Below, in pieces: positions 8,184 through 17,413 of a DNA stretch of 64,000 nucleotides. Under the pieces are notes generated by a model. The model did not search any database. It was not told the DNA's origin and saw only the letters and a list, made by a program, of their open reading frames with translations. Origin of the DNA: Rhodoplanes sp046000175 (GTDB taxonomy: Bacteria > Pseudomonadota > Alphaproteobacteria > Rhizobiales > Xanthobacteraceae); contig NZ_JBEOMB010000008.1 in NCBI RefSeq assembly GCF_046000175.1, forward strand, positions 62,001 to 126,000, given 5' to 3'. The stretch's first letter is position 1, and the number at the start of each line of letters is the position of its first letter. Position numbers and translations under genes: made by a program.

Positions 8184-8385
8184 GCAGCCGGATCCTTGAT
8201 CCCCGGGTTGCGATAGTCGTAAGTATTTATCCGATAAGTACGGCACCCTTGCCCGGCATTGCAACGACAATTGCTGGACCGGCCCTGAGGGGAGTCGAGA
8301 GCCGCGCCGCGATGGACAAGCCGGGCGCCGGTATGGGACGCTCGCGCGAGGCCGCGGGCCACCTCGCCCGGCCGCAGGAGACGCC

Positions 8386-11300
8386 ATGCCACACGGCTGG
8401 GTCGCAGTCGCCGTCGCGCTCGGCTACATCGGGATGCTGTTCCTGGTGGCGAGCTGGGGCGATCGCGTCCGCGCCCGCGAGCGCCGCCGCCGGTCGCGCC
8501 TGATCTACCCGCTGTCGCTGGCGATCTACTGCACGTCGTGGACGTTCTTCGGCTCGGTCGGGCTCGCCTCGCGCTCGGGATTCGACTTCCTCGCCATCTA
8601 TGTGGGGCCGATCCTGGTGATCGGCCTCGCCTCGCCGCTGGTGACCCGGATCGTTCGGCTCGCCAAGGGCCAGAACATCACCTCGATCGCCGACTTCATC
8701 GCCGCCCGCCACGGCAAGAACCAGGCGGTCGCCGCCATCGTGGCGGTGATCGCCATCGCCGGGACGATCCCCTACATCGCCCTGCAGCTCAAGGCGGTAT
8801 CATCGTCGCTCGGCACCATCCTGGCCGAGGTCGCGCCGGAGAGCTGGAGCGCCCATATGGTGCTCGGCGACATCGCCCTCGTGGTGGCGATGTCGATGGC
8901 GCTGTTCGCCATCCTGTTCGGCACTCGCCATATCGACGCGACCGAGCACCAGGACGGGCTGATTCTCGCGGTGGCGACCGAATCGGTGGTCAAGCTCGTC
9001 GCCTTCCTGGCGGTCGGCGTGTTCGTCACCTGGGGCATGTTCGGCGGACCGGCGGCGCTGTTCATGCGGGCGCTCGAGCGCCCCGAGGTCGCCCGCGTGC
9101 TCACCGGCGAGCAGAGCTTCTCGACCTTCGCGACGATGACGCTGCTCGCCGCCTTCGCGATCCTGCTGCTGCCGCGCCAGTTCCACGTCGCCGTGGTGGA
9201 GAACAACTCCGAGACCGAGGTGCGCCGCGCCGCCTGGCTGTTCCCGATCTATCTGGTGCTGATCAACCTGTTCGTCGTCCCGATCGCGCTCGCCGGCCTG
9301 CTCACCTTCCCGCCCGGCACGGTCGACGGCGACATGTACGTGCTGGCCCTGCCGCTCGCCGCCGGCTCGCACACGCTCGCCCTCGTCGCCTTCGTCGGCG
9401 GGCTGTCGGCCGCCACCGCCATGGTGATCGTCGAATCGGTCGCGCTCGCCATCATGGTGTCGAACGACCTGTTCGTGCCGCTGGTGCTGCGCCGGGGCGG
9501 ATCGCTCGGCTCGGCGAACGCCGGCGCGCTGCTCCTGCGCGTCCGCCGCCTCGCCATCCTCGCCATCCTGCTGCTCGCCTATTTGTACCACCGCTCCGCC
9601 GGGCTCGCCCAGCTCGCCTCGATCGGGCTTCTGTCCTTCGCGGCGATCAGCCAGCTCGCGCCGGCCTTCTTCGGCGGCCTGTTCTGGCGGCGGGCGACGG
9701 CGCGCGGCGCGGTCGCCGGCATGCTGGTGGGCTTCGCGGCGTGGACCTGGACGCTGCTGCTGCCGAGCTTCGTCGCCGCCGGCATGATCGACCGCGACAT
9801 CCTGGTCCACGGGCCGTTCGGCATCGTGCTGCTGCGCCCGGAGGCGTTGTTCGGTCTCGACCTGCCGCCGCTCGTCCACGGCGTCGTCGTCAGCCTCGTC
9901 CTCAACGTGCTCACCTACGTGGCGGTGTCGCTGCGCCAATCCCCCTCGGCGATCGAGCGGCTGCAGGCCGACATCTTCGTCCCCTCGCGGCTCACCCCGA
10001 CGACGCCGAGCTTCCGGCTGTGGCGCTCGGCCGTGACGGTCGGCGAGCTGACCACCACGGTCGCCCGCTACATCGGCGAGGAGCGCACCCGCACCGCCTT
10101 CGAGACCTTCGCGGCGTCGCGCCGTATGCCGCTCGATCCCAAGCAGGAGGCAGACTTCCAGCTCCTCCAGCACGCCGAGTTCCTGCTCGCCTCGGCGATC
10201 GGCGCCGCCTCGTCGCGGCTCGTGCTGTCGCTCCTGCTGCGCAAGCGGCTGATGTCGACCAAGGCGGCCCTCAAGCTGCTCGACGACGCCAACGCGGCGA
10301 TCCACTACAACCGCGAGATCCTGCAGACCGCGCTCGACCATGTCCGCCAGGGCATCGCGGTGTTCTCCAAGGAGATGGCGCTGGTCTGCTGGAGCCGGCA
10401 GTTCGGCGAGATCCTCGACCTGCCCCCGACGCTGGTGCGGGTCGGCACCACGCTCGACGACGTCCTGCGCTTCAACGCCGCCAAGGGTGCCTTCGGTCCC
10501 GGCGAGGTCGACACGCTGGTGCGCGAGCGGGTCGGCCGCTACGCCACCTGCGCCGAGCCCTTCCTGGAGCGCTTCCCGGCCCGCAGCCTGATCGTCGAGG
10601 TGCGGGTCGCGCAGATGCCGGGCGGCGGCGTCGTGGTGACGCTGACCGACATCACCCCGAGCGTCGAGGCGGCCGAGGCGCTGGCCCGCGCCAACGACGA
10701 GCTCGAGCACCGGGTGCGCGAGCGCACCGCCGAGCTCGAGCGCCTCAACGCCGAGCTCGCCGACGCCAAGGCGGCGGCCGAGAACGCCAACCTGTCGAAG
10801 ACCCGCTTTCTCGCCGCGGCGAGCCACGACATCCTGCAGCCGCTCAACGCGGCGCGCCTCTACGTGACCAGCCTGGTCGAGCGCCAGCCGGCCGGCGAGG
10901 AGGCCCGGCTCGCCGGCCATGTCGACGCCTCGCTCGAAGCCGTCGAGGAGATCCTCGGCGCGCTGCTCGACATCTCGCGCCTCGACACCGGCGTGCTCAA
11001 GACCGAGATCACCACCTTCGCGGTCGACGATCTGTTCCGCCAGCTCGAGGTCGAGTTCGCCCCGCTCGCCCGCGAGAAGTCGCTGTCGCTGCGCTTCGTC
11101 CACAGCCGCCTGGTGGTGCGCTCCGACCGCCGGCTGCTGCGTCGGCTGGTGCGCAACCTCGTCTCCAACGCGATCAAGTACACCGAGCACGGCCGCGTGC
11201 TGGTCGGCTGCCGGCGGCACGGCAACGCCGTGCGCATCGATGTCTACGACACCGGCATCGGCATCGCCTCGGCGAGCCAGCGCGCCATCTTCGAGGAGTT

Positions 11301-11895
11301 CCACCGGCTGGAGCGCGGCGCCATGGTGGCGCGCGGCCTCGGGCTCGGCCTGTCGATCGTCGAGCGCATCGCCCGCGTGCTCGACCACGAGGTCGCGCTG
11401 CGCTCGGAGGTCGGCCGCGGCTCGCAATTCTCGGTGACGCTGCCGCGCGCCGCCGTGGCGATGCCGGAGCCGGCCGAGACGCAGGCCGTGCGGGCGCAGG
11501 GCCACCTCGCCGGGTCGATCGCGCTGTGCATCGACAACGAGCCGGCGATCCTCGACGGCATGGAGACGCTGCTGTCGGGCTGGGGCTGCGAGGTGCTGAA
11601 GGCGCCCGATCTCGACCGCGCCATCGCGGCGGTGGAGCGCAGCGGCCGGCGGCCGACGGTGCTGCTGGTCGACTACCACCTCGACATCGGCAACGGCATC
11701 GACACCATCGTGGCGCTGCGCCGGCGCTACGGCGAGTCGCTCCCCGCCATGCTGCTCACCGCCGACCGCACCCGCGAGGTGCGCGACACCGCCCGGATGC
11801 TCGACATCCGCATCCTCAACAAGCCGGTCCGCCCCGCCCCCCTGCGCGCCCAGCTCGCGCAGTGGCAGGCGCTCCGGGTGGCGGCGGCGGAGTGA
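8386..11895 (+). CDS. Sodium/solute symporter-hybrid histidine kinase-receiver (CbrA/NahK-like)
   Basis: 1169 residues. The N-terminal half (about 1-520) is a sodium:solute symporter-like module with about 13 membrane segments. Then come a PAS-like region (about 640-755, starting YNREILQTALDHVRQGI), a coiled coil (ELEHRVRERTAELERLNAEL), a HisKA domain with His814 in AAASHDILQPLNAARL, a HATPase domain (LVRNLVSNAIKYTE, DTGIGI, GLGLGLSIVERIA) and a C-terminal receiver with Asp1096 in VLLVDYHLD. This is the architecture of CbrA/NahK/ErcS'-type sensors, which often govern carbon use or metabolic state; the ligand is unknown. The convergent LuxR-type regulator at 12107-12784 is the likely partner. 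Confidence 0.92.
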   Translation: MPHGWVAVAVALGYIGMLFLVASWGDRVRARERRRRSRLIYPLSLAIYCTSWTFFGSVGLASRSGFDFLAIYVGPILVIGLASPLVTRIVRLAKGQNITSIADFIAARHGKNQAVAAIVAVIAIAGTIPYIALQLKAVSSSLGTILAEVAPESWSAHMVLGDIALVVAMSMALFAILFGTRHIDATEHQDGLILAVATESVVKLVAFLAVGVFVTWGMFGGPAALFMRALERPEVARVLTGEQSFSTFATMTLLAAFAILLLPRQFHVAVVENNSETEVRRAAWLFPIYLVLINLFVVPIALAGLLTFPPGTVDGDMYVLALPLAAGSHTLALVAFVGGLSAATAMVIVESVALAIMVSNDLFVPLVLRRGGSLGSANAGALLLRVRRLAILAILLLAYLYHRSAGLAQLASIGLLSFAAISQLAPAFFGGLFWRRATARGAVAGMLVGFAAWTWTLLLPSFVAAGMIDRDILVHGPFGIVLLRPEALFGLDLPPLVHGVVVSLVLNVLTYVAVSLRQSPSAIERLQADIFVPSRLTPTTPSFRLWRSAVTVGELTTTVARYIGEERTRTAFETFAASRRMPLDPKQEADFQLLQHAEFLLASAIGAASSRLVLSLLLRKRLMSTKAALKLLDDANAAIHYNREILQTALDHVRQGIAVFSKEMALVCWSRQFGEILDLPPTLVRVGTTLDDVLRFNAAKGAFGPGEVDTLVRERVGRYATCAEPFLERFPARSLIVEVRVAQMPGGGVVVTLTDITPSVEAAEALARANDELEHRVRERTAELERLNAELADAKAAAENANLSKTRFLAAASHDILQPLNAARLYVTSLVERQPAGEEARLAGHVDASLEAVEEILGALLDISRLDTGVLKTEITTFAVDDLFRQLEVEFAPLAREKSLSLRFVHSRLVVRSDRRLLRRLVRNLVSNAIKYTEHGRVLVGCRRHGNAVRIDVYDTGIGIASASQRAIFEEFHRLERGAMVARGLGLGLSIVERIARVLDHEVALRSEVGRGSQFSVTLPRAAVAMPEPAETQAVRAQGHLAGSIALCIDNEPAILDGMETLLSGWGCEVLKAPDLDRAIAAVERSGRRPTVLLVDYHLDIGNGIDTIVALRRRYGESLPAMLLTADRTREVRDTARMLDIRILNKPVRPAPLRAQLAQWQALRVAAAE

Positions 11896-11950
11896 TCTGT
11901 CAACTCGACGCGGTGGTGCGGGCGCAATCTGCAGGGTCTGCGGCTCCTGC

Positions 11951-12057
11951 GTTCCCTCCCCCCTTGTGGGGGAGGGACAGGGAGGGGGGGTGAGCCACGA
12001 TCTCCGAGTGCGTGGCTCACCCCCCTCTCCACCTCTCCCCCACAAGGGGGGAGAGAG
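11951..12057. repeat. Long palindromic intergenic repeat (family B, C-rich/G-rich arms)
   Basis: Left arm CCCTCCCCCCTTGTGGGGGA and right arm TCCCCCACAAGGGGGGAG surround an inner perfect hairpin GTGAGCCACG...CGTGGCTCAC. It sits between two convergent genes and could act as a bidirectional transcription stop. Related C-rich elements occur at 25386-25552 and 49616-49795. Confidence 0.8.
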
Positions 12058-12106
12058 CAGGCTGCGGCTCGCGGCTTCGGCCGCGCTCGACAGATCCGCG
12101 CAGCCC

Positions 12107-12784
12107 TCAATGCGGGGCGGCTGCCGTGGCCGGAGGCCACTGGATCTCGATCTTGGAGGCGGCGATGACGGCCTGGGTGCGGCTCTCCACCCCGAGCTTC
12201 TGCAGGATGGCCGACACGTGCGCCTTGACGGTCGCTTCCGACACCGACAGCTCGTAGGCGATCTGCTTGTTCAGCAGCCCCTCCGACAGCATCATCAGGA
12301 CCCGCACCTGCTGCGGCGTCAGCGTCGCGAAGCGGGCGAGCGCCGCCGAAGCCTCGGGGTCGGCGCTGGAGTCGAGGTCGATGTCGGGCGGCGTCCACAG
12401 GCCGCCCTGCAGGACCGCCGTGATGCCCTGGCGCATGACGTCGACGCCGAGCGTCTTCGGGATGTAGCCGGCGGCGCCGAAATCCATGCAGCGGCGGATC
12501 ACGCCCGGGTCGTCGGTCGCCGAGACGACCACGACCGGCACGCTCGGATACTGGGCGCGCAGATAGAGGAGACCGGAGAAGCCGCGCACCCCTGGCATCG
12601 CGAGATCGAGCAGAATCAGGTCGACGTCACCGCCGCGATCGAGGATCTCGGAGATCTGATCGAACGACCCGGCCTCGGCGATCTCGACCTTCTCGAACAG
12701 CCCCGCGACCGCCTCCCGCATGGCGCCCCGGAAGAGCGGATGGTCGTCGGCGATCACCAGCCGGTAGAACGTGATGTCACTCAA
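12107..12784 (-). CDS. LuxR-family response regulator (NarL/ErdR type)
   Basis: 225 residues. The receiver domain (about 6-125) has ADDHPLFRGAM, the phosphoacceptor in LILLDLAMPG and Lys in GYIPKTLG. A LuxR helix-turn-helix at the C-terminus has LTPQQVRVLMMLSEGLLNKQ and VSEATVKAHVSAILQKLGV. It converges on the symporter-kinase hybrid across a palindromic element; kinases of that class usually pair with a regulator of this type, so a two-component pair is likely. Targets are unknown. Confidence 0.9.
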   Translation of the reverse strand: MSDITFYRLVIADDHPLFRGAMREAVAGLFEKVEIAEAGSFDQISEILDRGGDVDLILLDLAMPGVRGFSGLLYLRAQYPSVPVVVVSATDDPGVIRRCMDFGAAGYIPKTLGVDVMRQGITAVLQGGLWTPPDIDLDSSADPEASAALARFATLTPQQVRVLMMLSEGLLNKQIAYELSVSEATVKAHVSAILQKLGVESRTQAVIAASKIEIQWPPATAAAPH

Positions 12785-12997
12785 GTCGAATCCTGCCCCT
12801 TGATTCGGGCGTGTCGTGCGCGGCGCGACCGGTGCGTCCGGCCCGCGGCCTCCGCCCGCTTAAGCCATCATAGGACAAATGCACGCATCACCCAATCGGG
12901 GCTTGTGCCGATCGTCAAGCCAAATTGACGCCTCTCGCTACCACCGTGACGATCCCGGCGCTCCGTGCTCGCGCCGGGCACCGGACGCCGCGACGGC

Positions 12998-13459
12998 TCA
13001 GGCCGTCTCGCCCAGAAATTGCAGCACGACCTCGCGCCGGTGCGGCCGCGCCCGGTGCTCGGCCACGTAAATTCCCTGCCAGGTGCCGAGCGCCAGCCGG
13101 CCGCCGACCACCGGGACGGCGAGCGAGACGCCGGTCAGCAGCGTCTTCACATGGGCCGGCATGTCGTCCGGCCCCTCGGCGTCGTGCACCCAGCCGGCAT
13201 CGCGCGGAGCGAGCCGGTCGAGCGCCGTGACGAGGTCGGTGCGCACGTCGGGGTCGGCGTTCTCCTGGATGGTCAGCGACGCCGAGGTGTGGCGCATGAA
13301 CAGGAGGAGCGTGCCGTGGCGGCCGCCCGCCGCCTCGACGAAGCGCCGCGCCTCGTCGGTCACGTCGACGAAGCCCTCGCCCTTGGTCGCGACCGTCAGG
13401 GTCGCGGTGGCGACCGTCGCCACCGGCGCGGTGCGGACCGGGCTCAGCGTGCCGGGCAT
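12998..13459 (-). CDS. YjbQ family protein (UPF0047; secondary thiamine-phosphate synthase-type)
   Basis: 153 residues from ATG 13459 (MPGTLSPVR), which has a GACGAGGGAA ribosome site 6 nt upstream; an alternative Met lies at 13480. The YjbQ fold signature is present: LLLFMRHTSASLTIQENAD, then TGVSLAVPVVGGRLALGTW and a closing GIYVAEHRARPHRREV with conserved His. Members can show weak thiamine phosphate synthase activity, and their physiological role is unsettled. It appears to be a single gene. Confidence 0.88.
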   Translation of the reverse strand: MPGTLSPVRTAPVATVATATLTVATKGEGFVDVTDEARRFVEAAGGRHGTLLLFMRHTSASLTIQENADPDVRTDLVTALDRLAPRDAGWVHDAEGPDDMPAHVKTLLTGVSLAVPVVGGRLALGTWQGIYVAEHRARPHRREVVLQFLGETA

Positions 13460-13630
13460 GTGGGTTCCCTCGTCATTCACGGTGTTCCGTGTCCCGGGCG
13501 CGGCGCGTCGCGCCGCGAACCGGGACCCAGGGGATCAGGTGAACGCCTCGCCGATACGCCCCTGGGCCCCGGCTCTGCGGCGCATCGGTCCTGCGGCCCG
13601 ACGCGCCTTGTCCGGGGCACGAGGCCTCCC

Positions 13631-14107
13631 TCACGTCTTGCCGAGGTCGCGCTGCAGGCTGGTCATCATCTCGATCAGCCGGCGCCAGGCGCGTTCGACG
13701 AAGTTCAAGGCGCGGTCGAGCTCGGCGTCGGCGCTGCCGCGCCCGGGGTCGGTCGGGACCGCCGCCTCCGGCTTCACGCCGGAGGGGAGCGGCACGCCGC
13801 GGTCGAGCAGCGCCTTCTTGAGCGCGACGTTCTCGGTCTGCAGCCGGGTGATCTCGCTCTCGAAGGCGGTGCGGTCGTCGGGCACCGCCTGGCAGGCCCA
13901 GCCGGACGAGCGGAGGCTGCACAGCGACACCTGGCCGGTGCGCAGGTCGAGCCGGGCGAAGCCCTCCTCGGTGCGGTGATAGCTGAAGCGGGCGGCGTCG
14001 CCGTCGGCGGTCGGCGGCGCCGGCGGGGTCTGGGCCGGGGCGGTCGTCCCGGCGACGACCGTCACGGATGCGGCCAGCACGGCCGCCGCCAGGGGATGTC
14101 GAATCAT
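13631..14107 (-). CDS. Predicted periplasmic protein of unknown function
   Basis: 158 residues from ATG 14107 (strong GAGAGGA site; context AGGACCCCCGATG). A signal peptide is likely, with a hydrophobic core at about 5-24 and cleavage near APAQ. The mature part carries a short domain with two cysteines (SLCSLRSSGWACQAVPDDR), then a heptad-like helix (AFESEITRLQTENVALKKALL) and a helical C-terminus. The two Cys and the coiled coil suggest a small envelope protein. I do not recognise the family. Confidence 0.65.
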   Translation of the reverse strand: MIRHPLAAAVLAASVTVVAGTTAPAQTPPAPPTADGDAARFSYHRTEEGFARLDLRTGQVSLCSLRSSGWACQAVPDDRTAFESEITRLQTENVALKKALLDRGVPLPSGVKPEAAVPTDPGRGSADAELDRALNFVERAWRRLIEMMTSLQRDLGKT

Positions 14108-14386
14108 CGGGGGTCCTCTCGGCTCCAGGGACGTCCGGCGCGAGCCGCCACGCGGTCGCTCCCAGCTTAACGCCGATTGCGGCAAATCGGCACCCGCGGC
14201 AGCGCCCGCCGACGGCCCTCCGACGGCGCCGGATTCCCCGCGCAGGACACGGGCTTAGCGGCTTCGCTGCAGCGCCCACAACGAGCCGTGGAATTCTTGA
14301 CTCGCCGAAACGCGGTCAGTATGGTCCGCGCGGCTTTGGCGGGGGGTGGACGTCCGACCGGACGTCGTTGCGCGGGAGGCGATAAC

Positions 14387-14755
14387 ATGGCCCCGAACGC
14401 GCACGACAGGGACGACCGCCCGGCCGAGGAAGCCGATCTTTCCGCGAGGCTCCAGCGTCTCGGCGAACAGCTCGACCAGCAACGGACGAGTTCTCCGTCG
14501 GGTGATGCGTCGGCACCGCGATCGAGCACGCGCTACGCGGGGTTCGCCCGCGGATTTCGCCTCTCTTCCGAGCTGGTGGCGGGTGTGCTGGTCGGGGCCG
14601 TGATCGGCTGGTCGCTCGACCATTGGCTCGGGATCGCGCCATGGGGAATGATCGTGTTTCTTCTGGTCGGCTTCGCGGCCGGCGTGCTCAACGTGATGCG
14701 CGCCGCCGGCGTGGTGCCGGGACAGGGTGCGGAACGACGCGACGGCCGTCCGTGA
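14387..14755 (+). CDS. atpI: ATP synthase protein I (AtpI)
   Basis: 122 residues from ATG 14387, preceded by GGGAGGC. A charged N-terminal half (coiled coil SARLQRLGEQLDQQR) is followed by two membrane helices (about 63-83 and 88-108, ELVAGVLVGAVIGWSLDHWL and IVFLLVGFAAGVLNVMRAA). AtpI assists assembly of the c-ring and heads the F0 operon in alphaproteobacteria. It is 87 bp from atpB. Confidence 0.9.
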   Translation: MAPNAHDRDDRPAEEADLSARLQRLGEQLDQQRTSSPSGDASAPRSSTRYAGFARGFRLSSELVAGVLVGAVIGWSLDHWLGIAPWGMIVFLLVGFAAGVLNVMRAAGVVPGQGAERRDGRP

Positions 14756-14842
14756 CGCCATCAGGCGACGCCCGGGCCGGCGACATGCAGGCCGGAGACG
14801 CTCCGGTGGGGCGGGCAACAGTGGAAGGGGACCCGAGAGGTC

Positions 14843-15595
14843 ATGGCTGATCCGATTCATCAGTTCGAGATCGTCAACATCGCTCCCCTCGTGAAGCTCG
14901 GTGCGACCGAGATCCAGCTCACCAACTCGGCCGTGTTCATGATGGCCGCGGTCGCCGTCACGGCCTTCCTGATGGTCGGCACCACGGCGGGCCGCCAGCT
15001 CGTCCCCGGGCGGCTGCAGTCGATGGCCGAGGTGACCTACGAGTTCGTCGCCGACATGATCAGGTCGACGGCCGGCGAGGAGGGACTGCGCTTCTTCCCG
15101 CTGGTGTTCTCGCTGTTCACCTTCATCCTGTTCGCCAACATCATCGGCATCATCCCGTACACCTTCACGGTGACGAGCCACATCGTCGTCACGGCGACCC
15201 TGGCGCTGCTCGTCTTCTTCACCGTCATCGGCTACGGCCTCTATGCGCACGGGCTCAAGTTCTTCCGCCTGTTCGTGCCGCACGGCATTCCGGGCTACAT
15301 CCTGCCCTTCGTGGTGCTGATCGAGATCGTGTCGTTCCTGTCGCGGCCCATCTCCCACAGCGTGCGTCTGTTCGCCAACATGCTGGCCGGCCACATCACG
15401 CTGAAGGTGTTCGCGGGCTTCGTCGCCGGTCTCGGCGGCGCGCTCGGCGCGATCGGCTGGATCGGCGGCATCCTGCCGCTCACCATGGTGACGGCGCTGA
15501 CCGCGCTCGAGCTCCTGGTCGCGTTCCTGCAGGCCTACGTGTTCACGCTTCTCACCTGCATCTACCTGAGCGACGCCCTGCATCCGGGCCACTGA
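14843..15595 (+). CDS. atpB: ATP synthase F0 subunit a
   Basis: 250 residues with about 6 membrane helices. The essential arginine of the proton half-channel is in HSVRLFANMLAGH (about residues 173-185), and the C-terminal LLVAFLQAYVFTLLTCIYL is typical. It forms the stator channel against the c-ring. Second gene of atpI-B-E-F'-F; the F1 genes lie elsewhere, as usual in alphaproteobacteria. Confidence 0.97.
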   Translation: MADPIHQFEIVNIAPLVKLGATEIQLTNSAVFMMAAVAVTAFLMVGTTAGRQLVPGRLQSMAEVTYEFVADMIRSTAGEEGLRFFPLVFSLFTFILFANIIGIIPYTFTVTSHIVVTATLALLVFFTVIGYGLYAHGLKFFRLFVPHGIPGYILPFVVLIEIVSFLSRPISHSVRLFANMLAGHITLKVFAGFVAGLGGALGAIGWIGGILPLTMVTALTALELLVAFLQAYVFTLLTCIYLSDALHPGH

Positions 15596-15661
15596 CCGAC
15601 CTCACGATCCACGACCACGACCCAACGATCCTCAATCCAGCACCAAAGAAGGAGCTTCCAC

Positions 15662-15889
15662 ATGGATCCGATCGCCGCGAAGTACATCGGCGCCGGCATC
15701 GCCTGCATCGGCATGGGTGGCGCCGCGCTCGGCGTCGGCCAGATCTTCGGCAGCTATCTCTCCGCCGCGCTGCGCAACCCGTCCGCCGCCCAGGGCCAGT
15801 TCGGCAACCTGATCTTCGGCTTCGCCATCACGGAAGCGCTCGGCATCTTCTCGCTGCTGATCGCGCTCCTGCTGCTGTTCGCCGTCTGA
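15662..15889 (+). CDS. atpE: ATP synthase F0 subunit c
   Basis: 75 residues forming two membrane helices joined by the polar loop RNPSA. The glycine-rich first helix is GAGIACIGMGGAALGVG and the proton-binding Glu sits in FAITEALGIF of the second. It forms the rotor ring. AAGGAG lies 7 nt upstream of the ATG. Confidence 0.97.
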   Translation: MDPIAAKYIGAGIACIGMGGAALGVGQIFGSYLSAALRNPSAAQGQFGNLIFGFAITEALGIFSLLIALLLLFAV

Positions 15890-16019
15890 TCGACGGCCGG
15901 CCGTGGCTCGCGGACGCCCGGCGTCCGCGCGACACGCTTTCTCGCGACCTCGCGTCGCGACCTCTCGCGCGACGTGACCTGTCCTCGCGCGAGTGATCTT
16001 TTCACGCGACGCGCCGACG

Positions 16020-16071
16020 TTCCGACTCCGACAGTTCCGACTCCGACAGTTCCGACTCCGACAGTTCCGAC
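16020..16071. repeat. 15-bp tandem repeat in the atpF' leader
   Basis: Three perfect copies of TTCCGACTCCGACAG (16020-16034, 16035-16049, 16050-16064) plus a partial fourth (TTCCGAC) that runs into the AAGGAGG ribosome site of atpF'. It lies in the 194-bp gap between atpE and atpF'. Confidence 0.9.
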
Positions 16072-16083
16072 AAGGAGGGGCCG

Positions 16084-16629
16084 ATGGCCCAGCCCACCCA
16101 CGCGACGACGGAGCACGCCCCGGCCTCCGGGCACGGCGGCGGCTTTCCGCCGTTCAAGGCGGAGACCTACGCGTCCCAGCTGTTCTGGCTCGCGCTCTGC
16201 TTCGCCGTGCTCTACGCGATGGTGGCCAAGGTGGCGCTGCCCCGGATGGCCGGCATCCTGGCCGACCGGCGCGCCCGGATCGACGGCGACCTCGCCCAGG
16301 CGGTCCGTCTCAAGAGCGAGGCCGACAAGGCCGGCGCGGCCTACGAGAAATCGCTCGCCGACGCCCGCAACAACGCCCATGCGATCGCCACCGAGACGCG
16401 CGAGCGGCTCGCCCGCGAGTCGGAGACGCACCGCAAGGCGGTCGAGGCCGAGCTCGCCGACAAGCTCGCCGCCGCCGAGACGTCGATCGCTGCCGCCAAG
16501 ACCCAGGCGATGACCAACGTGCGCGGCATCGCGGTCGACGCCGCCCATGCGATCGTGACCCAGCTGATCGGCAAGGAGCCGAGCGCCGACGCGACCGCCG
16601 CCGCGGTCGATCGCGCGCTGGCGCGCTGA
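16084..16629 (+). CDS. atpF': ATP synthase F0 subunit b'
   Basis: 181 residues. A short N-terminal segment rich in His/Pro/Gly is followed by one membrane helix (about 30-50, YASQLFWLALCFAVLYAMV) and a long charged helix (about 60-175) that forms the peripheral stalk. It is the b' of the b/b' heterodimer used by phototrophic and alphaproteobacterial ATP synthases. AAGGAGG precedes the start; atpF follows after 11 bp. Confidence 0.92.
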   Translation: MAQPTHATTEHAPASGHGGGFPPFKAETYASQLFWLALCFAVLYAMVAKVALPRMAGILADRRARIDGDLAQAVRLKSEADKAGAAYEKSLADARNNAHAIATETRERLARESETHRKAVEAELADKLAAAETSIAAAKTQAMTNVRGIAVDAAHAIVTQLIGKEPSADATAAAVDRALAR

Positions 16630-16640
16630 GGACCACCGCG

Positions 16641-17126
16641 ATGATCTACGAAGCCGAATTCTGGGTGGCCGTGGCGTTCGTGCTGCTCGTCCTCGCGCTG
16701 CTCAAGCTCGGGGCGCACAAGACCGTCACGGGCGCGCTCGACGACCGCGGCCGCCGCGTCCAGGCGGAGCTCGACGAGGCGCGCAAGCTGCGCTCCGAGG
16801 CCGAGGCGCTGCTCGCCGAGTATCAGCGCCGCCGCCAGGAGGCCGAGCGCGAGGCCGCCGAGATCGTCGCCAACGCCAAGGCCGAGGGCGAGCGCCTGCA
16901 GGCCGAGGGCAAGGCCAAGGTCGAGGAGTTCGTGACCCGCCGCACCAAGATGGCGGAGACCAAGATCGCCCAGGCCGAGGCCCAGGCGATCGCCGAGGTG
17001 AAGAGCGCCGCCGCCGATGCCGCGGTCGCCGCCGCCGAGGCGCTGCTGACCGACACGGTCAAGGGCAAGCTCGCCGCCCAGCTCGTCAGCGACGGCATCA
17101 AGGGCCTGGCCGCCAAGCTGAACTGA
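16641..17126 (+). CDS. atpF: ATP synthase F0 subunit b
   Basis: 161 residues from ATG 16641 (MIYEAEFWVAVAFVLLV); the open frame extends further upstream but only as antisense-like filler inside atpF'. One N-terminal membrane helix precedes a continuous amphipathic helix rich in Ala, Glu, Lys and Arg. It pairs with b' in the stator stalk. Last gene of the operon, 26 bp before a strong terminator. Confidence 0.94.
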   Translation: MIYEAEFWVAVAFVLLVLALLKLGAHKTVTGALDDRGRRVQAELDEARKLRSEAEALLAEYQRRRQEAEREAAEIVANAKAEGERLQAEGKAKVEEFVTRRTKMAETKIAQAEAQAIAEVKSAAADAAVAAAEALLTDTVKGKLAAQLVSDGIKGLAAKLN

Positions 17127-17152
17127 GCGGCGACGCACCAGCCGATCCAATA

Positions 17153-17189
17153 CGAAAACGCCCGCGGGATCCGCGGGCGTTTTCGTTTT
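17153..17189 (+). terminator. Rho-independent terminator of the F0 operon
   Basis: A perfect 15-bp stem (CGAAAACGCCCGCGG / CCGCGGGCGTTTTCG) with a 3-nt loop, followed by TTTT. It is nearly symmetric (A run on the left), so it could also stop minus-strand transcripts. Confidence 0.92.
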
Positions 17190-17231
17190 CAGGCCCTACG
17201 ACGCACGGGCGGAGTCGACCAAAGCAGACCC

Positions 17232-17354
17232 GTCGTCCCGGGGCGGCGCGCCAGCGCCGCGCCCGGGACCCATATCCCCTGTCTGTCGTGAGCCACCGGC
17301 ACCGGGCGTATGGATCCCGGGCTCGTGAGCCTTCGGCTCACGCCCCGGGATGAC
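17232..17354. repeat. Palindromic intergenic repeat, family A variant
   Basis: Outer arms GTCGTCCCGGGGC and GCCCCGGGATGAC, inner arms GGGACCCATA and TATGGATCCC. Same plan as the CATTCCGGGG elements but with different arm sequence. First of three palindromes packed into the gene-free stretch 17190-17695. Confidence 0.8.
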
Positions 17355-17413
17355 GGTGCATATCGGCGCGCGACCGGACCAACTCTCCCCCTCAGAGGGC
17401 GTTGCAGAGATTG

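Noticed and set aside
8800..12045. 1081-codon minus-strand open frame opposite the hybrid kinase
   Set aside because: It is antisense to a clear multi-domain protein and its translation is Arg/Gly/Pro-rich without domains; such frames are common at this GC content.
16020..16071. Tandem repeats considered as a CRISPR remnant
   Set aside because: Units are contiguous with no spacers and no cas genes are present; the same holds for 4497-4552 and 29455-29514.
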